A stretch of DNA of 64,000 nt from Maniola hyperantus (Eukaryota > Arthropoda > Insecta > Lepidoptera > Nymphalidae), in the NCBI RefSeq assembly GCF_902806685.2, contig NC_048554.1:4588001-4652000 (forward strand), written 5' to 3'. Below the pieces are notes generated by a model, which ran no database searches, was not told the origin of the DNA, and saw only the letters and a program-made list of their open reading frames with translations. The position numbers were made by a program, and so were the translations under genes. Positions 17,307 to 25,833 of the stretch are shown piece by piece (position 1 is the stretch's first letter; each line of letters begins with the position of its first letter).

Positions 17307-20300
17307 TCTGGCGACGAGCGCCTTACCGACCCGCGTTGTGTTTCAAAAATGAATCAAACTAATTACCTCGGAAGTTTATCGCCGTTCGACTATAAAATCA
17401 ACGAATGGGAAGTTTTTCATAGTCGGTTATCGCAGTTTATAAAGTTAAACAGTATTCCTGTCGCTAATCAAAGTGCAGTGTTGTTAACGTATTTGTCGGA
17501 TGAATCATACCGTCTGGTTAGGAACCTAGTGCATCCGAAGAAGCTGGAAGAATGTACCTATAGTGAGCTAGTAGAAGTACTCAACAAGCATTTCACGCCA
17601 AAAAGGTCAACTTTCGCAGATAGGGCGAAATTCTATGAGGCGAGCAGAGCAGACGGCGAAGGTATCGAAGAATGGGCGGCGCGGCTCAGAGGTTTAGCCG
17701 TGTACTGCGACTTCGGCACGGAGTTAGACACGCTTTTGCGTGACCGTTTTGTTCTCGGCTTCAGGGCAGGGCCGGAGCGTGATAAACTCTTCGAATGCGA
17801 CTCGAAGTGCCTGACTTTCGGACAAGCACTAGAAGTGGCGCAGAAGGCAGCTTGCGCGCGGCAGGCGCGCGTCATCGTAAAGGAGGAGCCTGTATTTCGC
17901 GTCGGCGAGCGTCGCAAGGCCGGCGAGGGCCAGAGCCAGGCTAAGGCTGGTCACGGACTCGAAGAAGGGTCACAGCGTTGTACCGTGTGTGGTTTTAAGT
18001 CTCACAGTGCGGAAAAGTGCAAGTTCCGAAATTTAAAGTGTAATCGGTGCGGTTTACGAGGCCATCTACAGAGGCTCTGTAAGAATAAAGGTGCTAATTT
18101 GCATAATATTGGTGCGGAATCTGACTCCGATTGCAAGGAGTGTGACCTTTTTAACATGAGGTATGTAGACTATTGTCCTATTAAGATAACGGTGAACATT
18201 AATGAGATCGAGTTACTTATGGAGTTAGATTCGGGATCAGGCGTTTCGGTGATTTCAGAAAGTCTGTATTTAAAATCTTTTGAAAAATTTAAGTTGTACA
18301 GTTGTAATCTAAGTATGTGTGTTTACACTGGCCATAAAATTACGCCCCTGGGGTATTTTATCGGCAAAGTATCATATAAAGACAGGACCGAAAACGTACA
18401 ATTTTATGTTATTAAAGATGGCGGGCCACCTTTGCTGGGCCGTGATTTTATGGCTAAGTTTGGAATTTATTTTGCGTTGTCTTATAACAATAAGGTAATT
18501 TGTAAGGATAAGCCTATTGATGATGTGCAGCGGCTATTAGAACAATATCCAGATATCTGGAAGGATGATTTAGGATGTTTTAATAAATTTGAAGTGGAAT
18601 TGCAGTTAAAAGAGGACGCAAAGCCGAAATTTTTCAAACCGCGATCCGTGCCTTTTGCTCTCAAAGATAAAGTTAGTGCAGAACTCGACAGACTTGTTAA
18701 ATTAGGAATTCTAATACCGGTTAACCACTCGGAGTACGCGACACCTATAGTCCCAGTTCTGAAGGAAAACGGGAAGTTAAAGATCGCCGGTGATTATTCA
18801 TGCACACTAAATAAGGACCTAAAGATAGATAAGTACCCCTTACCGAGAATAGAAGAGGTTTTTTCTAGACTAGGGGGGGGAGAACATTATTCGAAGATCG
18901 ATCTAAGTAACGCCTATAATCAATTTAAACTTTCCGAAACATCTCAAAAGTTAACTACGATCAATACACACAAAGGTTTATTTGCCTATACTCGATTAGT
19001 GTATGGTTTAGCTAATGCACCGGCAATATTTCAAAAAGCAATGGAAACATTATTGTCAGGGTTGGAGGGAGTCAGCGTCTGGCTCGATGACGTATGTATA
19101 ACAGGTCCGACGAAAGAAATACATTTGTCTAGGCTACATCAAGTCTTTGCAAAACTGCAAGACGCAGGCCTGCGTCTACAGAAAGACAAATGTGTTTTTT
19201 TTCAAAACAGTGTGACCTACTTAGGCTACGTTATCGATAAAAGAGGTTTAAGAACGTGCCCGACAAAAGTTAAAGCGATAGTCGATGCACCTGCGCCTAC
19301 CGACGTACTCGCAGTTAAACGTTTCCTAGGAGTCGTGAATTACTATAGGAATTTCATTCCGAGTGCGTCTGCCGTATTGAGCCCACTGCACGAACTGTTG
19401 CGTGCGGGCGCGGAGTGGCGGTGGGGCGAGGCGCAGCAAGCGGCATTCGAGCACGTAAAAAAGGAGCTAGCTAGCGACCGAGTGCTGGCACATTTCGATG
19501 CGAGCGCGCCGCTCGTCCTCACCGTGGACGCGGGCCCGTGCGGGCTGGGGGCGGTGCTGGCGCATCGTGACGCCGAGGGGCGCGAGCGTCCCATCGCGTT
19601 CGCGTCACGGTCCTTATCGCAGAGTGAAAAGAACTATAGCCAAATACAAAAGGAGGCAACGGCTATAGTTTTTGGGGTGAAATATTTTCACCAGTACTTG
19701 TACGGTCGTCAAGAACCGTTCATTTTGAAAACCGATCATCGGCCGTTACTTTCTATTTTCGGAAAAGAAAAGGGCATATCGGTCACGGCCGCCTTGCGCC
19801 TGCAAAGATATGCGGTAACCCTGTCCGCTTATAATTATATAGTGCAGTACATCGATGGCAAAAATAATCAGATAGCAGATTTCTTTTCTCGGTCACCCTT
19901 ATCAGTTTCGGTAAATAGTGAGCGAGAGGACGATTGTTCTAAATACTTCCTCTTTTTCGAGTCGAATGTAGAACCGCTTTCGTTTAGTGACATTAGGCGC
20001 GCTACTGCGGCAGACAAGGTACTGAAAACCGTAATGAAATATATGGTTAAAGGTTGGCCTAGGAAAATAAAATGTAAATCAATCCTACCGTATTTCCTTT
20101 GTAAGACTGATTTACAAGTTATCGATGGGTGCTTATTACGGGGGCATAGAATAATCATTCCGGAGGTTTTCAGAGAAAGAATGTTGAAAGAGTTGCATTC
20201 ATCGCATTTCGGAATAATTAAAACTAAACATATGGCTCGAGGGAAAATGTGGTGGCCGAAGATCGACACACAAATTGAACGGTGGGTGAACTCGTGTCAT

Positions 20301-21512
20301 ACGTGCAGTGCGCTGCGCGGCGCACCGGCGCGCGCGCCCCCCTCCCCGTGGCCGCGGCCGCCCGGCCCGTGGCATCGTATTCACATAGACTACATGGCTA
20401 TAGGGCAGTCTATATATTTAATCGTCATAGACGCATTTTCTAAATGGCTAGAATGTGTTTATATGGACCGCGGCACATCTACCAGTGCGCTTATTTTTAA
20501 ACTGAAAGAAATGTTTAGTAGACTAGGGTCACCTGCGGTCCTGGTTTCCGACAACGATATAAAAATCTGCTCCGCGGAATTTCACACTTTTTGTCGTATG
20601 AATGGTATCCAATATCTTAATTCGCCGATTTACCATCCAGCTAGCAACGGACAGGCGGAGAATTCAGTTAAAACGTGTAAGAAAATGGTTAAATGTATTT
20701 TATCGGAAGAAAAATGTCAGAGACGTGTCCACGAAAAATTGTTAAGTTTTCTTTTTAACTATAGAAATACTGTCCATTGCGCTACAGGCGCCACGCCAGC
20801 TAAGCTGATGCTAGGTCGGGATTTAAGATCTAGGTTGGATTTGATTCTACCGCCTAGTAAAATTTTTGATAAACAGGACAAGTGTACATTAATGCCGAGT
20901 CGGAATTTCTATGTAGGCGAAACAGTATGGGCAAAATGGTTTATTGCAAGGAAAAGTAAATGGTGTTTGGGCGTTGTAAAAAAAATTATAGGTAACCGAA
21001 TGTTTGAAATTTACTTTGACGATTATAAAACTACTTGTAATAGACATTTAGACCAAATAAGGAAGTACAGGGGCTATGATGGTATTAGTATAAATGTGGA
21101 TGATGGTTTAGAAATGCCGCATGACTCACTACCGGGCATCGTGCAACCATCACAATCGTCATCACAACCGCCGGTGTCTCCGTCGCAACACACGCAGCCC
21201 TCCGTCTCGGCACCGGCATCCCCTCCACCCCCGCCGATAACTGTGGTGCAAGAGGAGGAAGTGCAGGTAGCGACGGACGAGAATGTACCCAGTGTAGTGA
21301 ACGTATCTGATAACGTTATGAGCCAAGGGGAAGGGGCTAGCACGGAGACGGCGGAGGTTGCGAAGGACGACGACACCCGACCGGCGGAACGTTGTGCGGA
21401 TGCGCTAAATGTTGAAAATGATATACCAAGTAATCCGAGTAGTGCGGGCAACAGTCCAGTCGGTCGGTCAAAAAGGCCTAGGAAACCTGTAAATTATAAG
21501 CAGTATTTTTAA
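17268..21512 (+). CDS. Ty3/gypsy gag-pol polyprotein
   Basis: 1,414 codons in one frame. Gag has the FDYKINEWEVFHSRL and FTPKRSTFADRAKFYEA blocks. Two CCHC zinc knuckles follow at 238-251 (CTVCGFKSHSAEKC) and 258-271 (CNRCGLRGHLQRLC). The protease active site is LDSGS (D321). The RT has KIDLSNAYNQF and the catalytic box W605-L-D-D608, with tryptophan where most families have tyrosine. RNase H has TVDAGPCGLGAVL and TDHRPLL. The integrase has an H-H-C-C finger (HSSHFGIIKTKH...CHTC) and D1041, D1095, E1131, which gives the expected D-x35-E spacing. The tail is Ser/Pro-rich without an obvious chromodomain. The frame is open from 17268 inside the LTR; the ATG at 17301 straddles the LTR end, and the ATG at 17349 (MNQTNYLG) is another plausible Gag start. 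Confidence 0.93.
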   Translation: MLFLTYQLPTYMSSGDERLTDPRCVSKMNQTNYLGSLSPFDYKINEWEVFHSRLSQFIKLNSIPVANQSAVLLTYLSDESYRLVRNLVHPKKLEECTYSELVEVLNKHFTPKRSTFADRAKFYEASRADGEGIEEWAARLRGLAVYCDFGTELDTLLRDRFVLGFRAGPERDKLFECDSKCLTFGQALEVAQKAACARQARVIVKEEPVFRVGERRKAGEGQSQAKAGHGLEEGSQRCTVCGFKSHSAEKCKFRNLKCNRCGLRGHLQRLCKNKGANLHNIGAESDSDCKECDLFNMRYVDYCPIKITVNINEIELLMELDSGSGVSVISESLYLKSFEKFKLYSCNLSMCVYTGHKITPLGYFIGKVSYKDRTENVQFYVIKDGGPPLLGRDFMAKFGIYFALSYNNKVICKDKPIDDVQRLLEQYPDIWKDDLGCFNKFEVELQLKEDAKPKFFKPRSVPFALKDKVSAELDRLVKLGILIPVNHSEYATPIVPVLKENGKLKIAGDYSCTLNKDLKIDKYPLPRIEEVFSRLGGGEHYSKIDLSNAYNQFKLSETSQKLTTINTHKGLFAYTRLVYGLANAPAIFQKAMETLLSGLEGVSVWLDDVCITGPTKEIHLSRLHQVFAKLQDAGLRLQKDKCVFFQNSVTYLGYVIDKRGLRTCPTKVKAIVDAPAPTDVLAVKRFLGVVNYYRNFIPSASAVLSPLHELLRAGAEWRWGEAQQAAFEHVKKELASDRVLAHFDASAPLVLTVDAGPCGLGAVLAHRDAEGRERPIAFASRSLSQSEKNYSQIQKEATAIVFGVKYFHQYLYGRQEPFILKTDHRPLLSIFGKEKGISVTAALRLQRYAVTLSAYNYIVQYIDGKNNQIADFFSRSPLSVSVNSEREDDCSKYFLFFESNVEPLSFSDIRRATAADKVLKTVMKYMVKGWPRKIKCKSILPYFLCKTDLQVIDGCLLRGHRIIIPEVFRERMLKELHSSHFGIIKTKHMARGKMWWPKIDTQIERWVNSCHTCSALRGAPARAPPSPWPRPPGPWHRIHIDYMAIGQSIYLIVIDAFSKWLECVYMDRGTSTSALIFKLKEMFSRLGSPAVLVSDNDIKICSAEFHTFCRMNGIQYLNSPIYHPASNGQAENSVKTCKKMVKCILSEEKCQRRVHEKLLSFLFNYRNTVHCATGATPAKLMLGRDLRSRLDLILPPSKIFDKQDKCTLMPSRNFYVGETVWAKWFIARKSKWCLGVVKKIIGNRMFEIYFDDYKTTCNRHLDQIRKYRGYDGISINVDDGLEMPHDSLPGIVQPSQSSSQPPVSPSQHTQPSVSAPASPPPPPITVVQEEEVQVATDENVPSVVNVSDNVMSQGEGASTETAEVAKDDDTRPAERCADALNVENDIPSNPSSAGNSPVGRSKRPRKPVNYKQYF
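17309..17318 (+). other. Gypsy primer-binding site, tRNA-Ser type
   Basis: TGGCGACGAG begins two bases after the LTR. It is complementary to a tRNA 3' end CTCGTCGCCA, which I recognise as that of a serine tRNA starting GACGAGG. Confidence 0.7.
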
Positions 21513-21597
21513 GTAGGTATATTCTAGGTAGGTTGTATTCTGTTATTAGATTTATAAGTAGATTGGATAAATTGTTCCAGGTTCCCAAATTAATGTT

Positions 21598-21604
21598 GGA
21601 GGGA
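21598..21604 (+). other. Gypsy polypurine tract
   Basis: GGAGGGA immediately before the 3' LTR. Confidence 0.6.
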
Positions 21605-21710
21605 TGATGTATAATAGTGTGCACTCAACGACAGTCAGTCAGTAATAAACTAGCTACGGAGCTATACGGTTGTGTTATTTCTTACGTACCAGCTACCTAC
21701 CTACATGTCA
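21605..21710 (+). repeat. Gypsy 3' LTR
   Basis: Direct repeat of 17201-17306, followed by the target duplication CTTTC and the resumed BEL sequence. Confidence 0.93.
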
Positions 21711-24700
21711 CTTTCCCTTTTGAGCATAGCAATTGCACTTTGACCGTATTCGCGGTTACGGTCCTTATGTAAACGCACGCGCCGTACGCGGTTTGAGATG
21801 CATCGCTAAAAATATGTATCTCGGTAGATATAGAATTAGTATCCATAACATATCGAGGGACGCGTATTGTGTTCAAGATCGACAGCGAAGCGAGAAACCG
21901 GTTCCACTGACGCGCGATGTCCGTAGGTGCGCTGTCGTCCCACTCCAATTTTAATAACCACAGCTGTTGTAATAACATTTTTGCAGTTAAAATAAATGGA
22001 CTTAGAATTCCTAACGGATCGAAAATTTGAGATGCGTATGATAGAATTATGCGCTTAGTTATAGGTTGAGTACTATCAGACTTAAACTCCGTATTGAAAT
22101 AAAATTCGTCGCTGTCATTAAGCCAACCAATACCTAATGTTTTATGATTCGTATTCTCCGCGAGTATTTGTTTAGAAGCGCGCGACGATGACACGGTCGC
22201 GGGTTCGCATGTAAAATTGAAAATCCACTTACGTAGCGGGAAACAGCCAGCTTGCAACGTCTTGGTTGTTTCTTCGCACAATTTTATCAAGACTTCTTTA
22301 TCATCCGAACCCGTGATCATGTCGTCTACGTAAAAATCTTCATTAATTATTCGTGAAACTTCACTATTTGTGGTTTCAATAGCGAGTTGTTTTAGGCAGC
22401 GACAACTTAGAAAAGGCGCGGACGCGGTTCCGTAGGTAACCGTGTTGAGGCGATAGACACCTAGTGGCTGCGTGGGTTCGTCGCGCCAGAGAATCAGCTG
22501 AAGATCTCGCTGCGTTTCATCTACAAGGCACTGTCGGTACATCTTCTCGATATCTGCGCATGCGACGTACCGATGTTGCCTGAAGCGCAATATAATTGAA
22601 ATTAGGTCGCCTTGGATGGGCGGGCCTACCAGCTGAAGGTCATTATAGCTGATTCCCGAGCTAGAAACGGCCCCAGCATCATAAACGACCCTAAGCCTGG
22701 TACTAGAGTGATTTTCGCGGAATACACCGTGATGCGGCATAAAATAATGAGGGGTTCCGTAGGTCGAAACGCGAGTCATATGACCTAGGCTCTCATATTC
22801 ATGAAGAAAGTCTGCGTATAGTTTCTTGTAAGCGGGCGCGCGTTCTAACCGCTTTTCTAACGCCAGGAAGCGTCGTTCTGCCTGTGGAAGTGATTCGCCC
22901 AAAAGGTCGGGTGATGACTTAAGAGGTATACTCACAATAAACCGTCCCTCGTCATTGCGCGTCGTAGTACGAGTGAACAGTTCTTCGCAAGCATGCTCAG
23001 CATCTGTGCGATCCCGATCCCGAGGGAACTCCTCGATCTCCCAGAATTGGCGTAATTGCGTGTCTATGGATTGCGTGAAGTTACACTGGATAAGACTATC
23101 GTTGCGCGTATTTAATACGATAGGTCCTGATATTATCCAGCCTAAATGCGTATTTTGTAAATAAGGCCCGTTAGGTAACCTTATATTACCTTCGTGTATT
23201 AATTCCCAAAATATATCTGCGCCGATTAAAATATCAATTTTTCGAGAATCAAGAAAATGCGGGTCTGCCAGCTGTAAACTATTAGGTATATGGAACCTCG
23301 CGCGTTCATAATGTACAGCGGGCAGCGTAGTTGAAATTTGCGGCAATACAAAGCAATGTAGTTTAGTGGCGTAAGTAGATATGTGTGATTTTATCTCAAT
23401 GTCGCATGATTTAGTACATTGCGTCACTGAGTTACCTACACCTCTTATTTCGTGAGTGGACTGTAATAATTCTACCCCTAGTTTTTTACTAAAGGCTTCA
23501 GTTATGAAGCTGCGTTCGCTTCCGTTATCTAATAATGCATTTGCGAGTAAATAAACATTATTTCGAGCTCGTACTTCGATGAGCGCCGTGGACAATAGAA
23601 CCGGTCGCAAAGAACGATGTGTGCGTTTATCGCTGTGTGCATTATTTGCATAGAACACTGCATCCGCGGGGCAGAGGAGCGGCGCGGTGGGGCTTGAATC
23701 GACACTTGCGCCCGCGCCGGTTAGTTGCTGGTTATCGAATGTCGAGTGCATAGTTAGGGAACCGCTAGTGTTACCTATCGGTTTTGTATCACCCGGGGGA
23801 TGGTTTAAGTCATCCGAAGGGTGGATTAGGGAATTATGCTTCTTAAAACACCGACGGCAACCACCGAATTTGCAAAATTCAGCAGCGTGGCTACTATTTT
23901 TCATGCAATTTTCGCATAATTTCCTATCGCGAAGAAATTTCAATTTCGATTCCAAATTAGAGTTAATGAATTGTGAACAAGCGTAAAGTTGATGGAAACC
24001 GTTGCACATAATACAGTTCTTTGGCGCGGAGTGACGATCGTGCGGTTTAGTGGTGGAAACATTGCATTTTGTGGATAACTTCGTTCGGTCGATTTCGTTT
24101 GATCGATTTGCTCGATTATTTTTCGTGTCTTTTGACTCCTTATTAATTTGTGACGAATGTGAACCCTGCAATGTTTCTAGCATGTCCGCACGATTTTTTA
24201 GGAAGTTAATTAAATCGTCAACCTTTAATTTTAATTTGGAATCGTTATTGTTTGTTATCAAAGTGCCTTTATGCTGTTCCCACTCGCGTTCAGTGGTTTT
24301 ATCTAGCTTAGACACCATGATATAAATAACTAGCGAATGCCACGAGTCCACAGGTTCCCCTAGGATCTTTAATGCGCGTATATTTTTCAGAATTGTGTCA
24401 CTAAGTGTTCGAATCGAAGCAGAGGATTCTTTACTCAACGGTTGAATGTTGAATATTGATTTTATGTGATTGTGAACTAATAATCGGCTATTATTATAGC
24501 GATTGAGTAAAAGATCCCATGCGACGGAATAATTGTCAGATGTAAATTCTAATGCGTCGATCACTAGCTCGGCACTACCCTTCAGCGAAGACTTCAGGTA
24601 GTGGAATTTCTGGATACTAGTTATTTCATCTGAATCGTGCACTAATGATTGAAATGTATCCCTAAATTCCAGCCAGTGCTCGTATGACCCATCAAAGGAC

Positions 24701-25140
24701 GGTAATGTTATGGTAGGTAGTTTTACTGAGCGTAACTGACTATTTTCGCATGTTTTCGAACAAGTTGTGACCTTACCGCTGCTACTGCCATCACACCTAT
24801 TAACTAATAATTCAGCCTGTGACAATGTGCTATAGTAGCAGTCCTCGAACTGCTCTCTTTGAGTTAATTGATCATCGAGATCAGCTTCATTGACACATTC
24901 TTCTATCCTAGACTGAATGCTATTAAACTCGCGATAAAGATTCGTGGCACCTTCAATGCGTAACTTTAAATCTATTTTGTTTTGAGGCGTTGCGACATTT
25001 GCATCAAAACTATTAACGTAGGTTCCAAATTTGGTTAATCTACCTTTAAGGGTGCCACGTTTTTTAGTTAGATCGCGTACTAGTAGTTCTAACTTATCAT
25101 CGCTGAGCCCTAGTTGCGGAGATTTGTCACGATTTGCCAT
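21697..25140 (-). CDS. BEL/Pao gag-pol, upstream part: gag, protease, RT, start of RNase H
   Basis: 1,147 open codons from an ATG at 25140. The gag has a DUF1759-like block (LPSFDGSYEHWLEFRDTF, about 146-163). Cysteine-rich knuckles follow at about 377-440 (KLCENCMKNSSHAAEFC, CRRCFKKH). The protease motif is LLDNGSERSF, with D538. The RT begins near RLRVVYDAG, with CADIEKMYRQCLVDE and catalytic YVDD at 937-940. The BEL-type RNase H (Peptidase_A17 family region) begins at FDPLGILSPF and FSDASQTAYGACVY. The frame ends three codons into the gypsy LTR, so the last residues (TCR) are foreign. Everything 5' of the insertion is otherwise intact. Confidence 0.9.
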   Translation of the reverse strand: MANRDKSPQLGLSDDKLELLVRDLTKKRGTLKGRLTKFGTYVNSFDANVATPQNKIDLKLRIEGATNLYREFNSIQSRIEECVNEADLDDQLTQREQFEDCYYSTLSQAELLVNRCDGSSSGKVTTCSKTCENSQLRSVKLPTITLPSFDGSYEHWLEFRDTFQSLVHDSDEITSIQKFHYLKSSLKGSAELVIDALEFTSDNYSVAWDLLLNRYNNSRLLVHNHIKSIFNIQPLSKESSASIRTLSDTILKNIRALKILGEPVDSWHSLVIYIMVSKLDKTTEREWEQHKGTLITNNNDSKLKLKVDDLINFLKNRADMLETLQGSHSSQINKESKDTKNNRANRSNEIDRTKLSTKCNVSTTKPHDRHSAPKNCIMCNGFHQLYACSQFINSNLESKLKFLRDRKLCENCMKNSSHAAEFCKFGGCRRCFKKHNSLIHPSDDLNHPPGDTKPIGNTSGSLTMHSTFDNQQLTGAGASVDSSPTAPLLCPADAVFYANNAHSDKRTHRSLRPVLLSTALIEVRARNNVYLLANALLDNGSERSFITEAFSKKLGVELLQSTHEIRGVGNSVTQCTKSCDIEIKSHISTYATKLHCFVLPQISTTLPAVHYERARFHIPNSLQLADPHFLDSRKIDILIGADIFWELIHEGNIRLPNGPYLQNTHLGWIISGPIVLNTRNDSLIQCNFTQSIDTQLRQFWEIEEFPRDRDRTDAEHACEELFTRTTTRNDEGRFIVSIPLKSSPDLLGESLPQAERRFLALEKRLERAPAYKKLYADFLHEYESLGHMTRVSTYGTPHYFMPHHGVFRENHSSTRLRVVYDAGAVSSSGISYNDLQLVGPPIQGDLISIILRFRQHRYVACADIEKMYRQCLVDETQRDLQLILWRDEPTQPLGVYRLNTVTYGTASAPFLSCRCLKQLAIETTNSEVSRIINEDFYVDDMITGSDDKEVLIKLCEETTKTLQAGCFPLRKWIFNFTCEPATVSSSRASKQILAENTNHKTLGIGWLNDSDEFYFNTEFKSDSTQPITKRIILSYASQIFDPLGILSPFILTAKMLLQQLWLLKLEWDDSAPTDIARQWNRFLASLSILNTIRVPRYVMDTNSISTEIHIFSDASQTAYGACVYIRTVTANTVKVQLLCSKGKVTCR

Positions 25141-25406
25141 TTTGGGAAAGTGGAAGTACTTACGTGAGAATACTTACCTTAAATAGCAGCTAGCGGGTTG
25201 CACATGAACGTTTGCGAAGTAACAGCACAATATTAAACAAGCGAAGTAAGGGAGGATGATTCGTGGATAGGTTGACCGTATCCTGCGCGTCTCGAAGTCA
25301 GCCAGCCCTTGCGTCTTCGAATTGGTGATTCTTGCGATGAATCCTTGTCCGTTATTCCATAGGCCGTAGTATGCGTTTATATTCGGTAAAGAAGGTCCAA
25401 AAACTA
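25141..25406 (-). other. BEL/Pao leader between 5' LTR and gag
   Basis: Non-coding 266 bp. The primer-binding site should lie at its LTR-proximal end; reading minus from 25406 it shows TAGTTTTTGGACCTTC, in which TGGACCTTC is a candidate that I could not match to a tRNA. Confidence 0.6.
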
Positions 25407-25636
25407 TGTTTGCGCGTGGAAGTTTGAAAATAATAAATTGTGCTGATACAAATAGACTTTAATTTCGGAATTACAATATTATAAAAAGGCAAAAACAGTG
25501 ACAACAGTAACAGTGGTTCGAAATCGTATTCGGTATGTATCGTCTTGACGTTTTGGAAAAGATTGACAGCTTGCGAATTACGTGGACCAATGATATTAGC
25601 CCACGGCCGTGATGTGTTTCGTTTCACGCCGAAACA
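25407..25636 (-). repeat. BEL/Pao LTR (5' LTR of the element)
   Basis: TG...CA boundaries. The right-hand 140 bp is identical to the other LTR by eye; substitutions and indels cluster in the left 90 bp (for example TTTGAAAATA versus TTTCGAAATA). Confidence 0.85.
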
Positions 25637-25815
25637 AACTAGCTTATGCTCGAGACGCGAGGCCTTCATAAATTTTAAACCCCCATTTGACCCAGTTACG
25701 GGTAGAATTTCGGGAAATCCTTTTTTAGTGACTACCTACTCTTTACAAAGAACACACGCTCCAAATTTCATGTCTCTAGGTCCAGCGGTTTAAGCTGATA
25801 TATTATAAGTCAGAT
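25637..25815 (-). mobile_element. Helitron relic next to the BEL LTR
   Basis: AACTAGCTTATGCTCGAGAC at the left is the inverted Helitron terminus (CTAG with the GCATAAG subterminal word). A diverged body follows (AAACCCCCATTT, AAATTTCATGTCTCTAGGTC). Its 5' end is not clear. Confidence 0.55.
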
Positions 25816-25833
25816 AAGTATTTTTATTTGCAG

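Larger units (their letters stand above)
17201..21710 (+). mobile_element. Ty3/gypsy LTR retrotransposon, Mag-like, intact
   Basis: 4,510 bp with two 106-bp LTRs that look identical by eye, a perfect 5-bp target duplication CTTTC (17196-17200, 21711-21715), PBS at 17309, PPT at 21598 and one uninterrupted gag-pol frame. The short LTRs and a tRNA-Ser type PBS fit the Mag lineage, first known from Bombyx mori; this assignment is inferred, not searched. It is inserted into the RNase H region of the BEL/Pao element, in the opposite direction. Confidence 0.93.
14977..25636 (-). mobile_element. BEL/Pao LTR retrotransposon, split by a gypsy insertion
   Basis: LTRs of 229 and 230 bp (14977-15205, 25407-25636) begin TGTTTGCGCG and end GCCGAAACA on the plus strand. 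Between them the minus strand carries gag, protease, RT, RNase H and integrase in the BEL/Pao order, in two open pieces (25140-21697 and 17220-15193) separated by the gypsy element 17201-21710. Without the insert the element would be about 6.1 kb. No matching target duplication is seen: left flank TTAAG, right flank AACTA. It lies antisense in intron 1 of transporter copy 4. Confidence 0.9.

Noticed and set aside
17633..17917. Minus-strand open frames inside the gypsy gag-pol
   Set aside because: These (also 19343-19594, 19868-20269, 21074-21451) are mirror frames of the real plus-strand polyprotein in GC-rich stretches.
25545..25793. 82-codon plus frame across the BEL LTR (also 15114-15356)
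   Set aside because: Present in both LTRs on the antisense strand and ends in unrelated flanks; not a gene.
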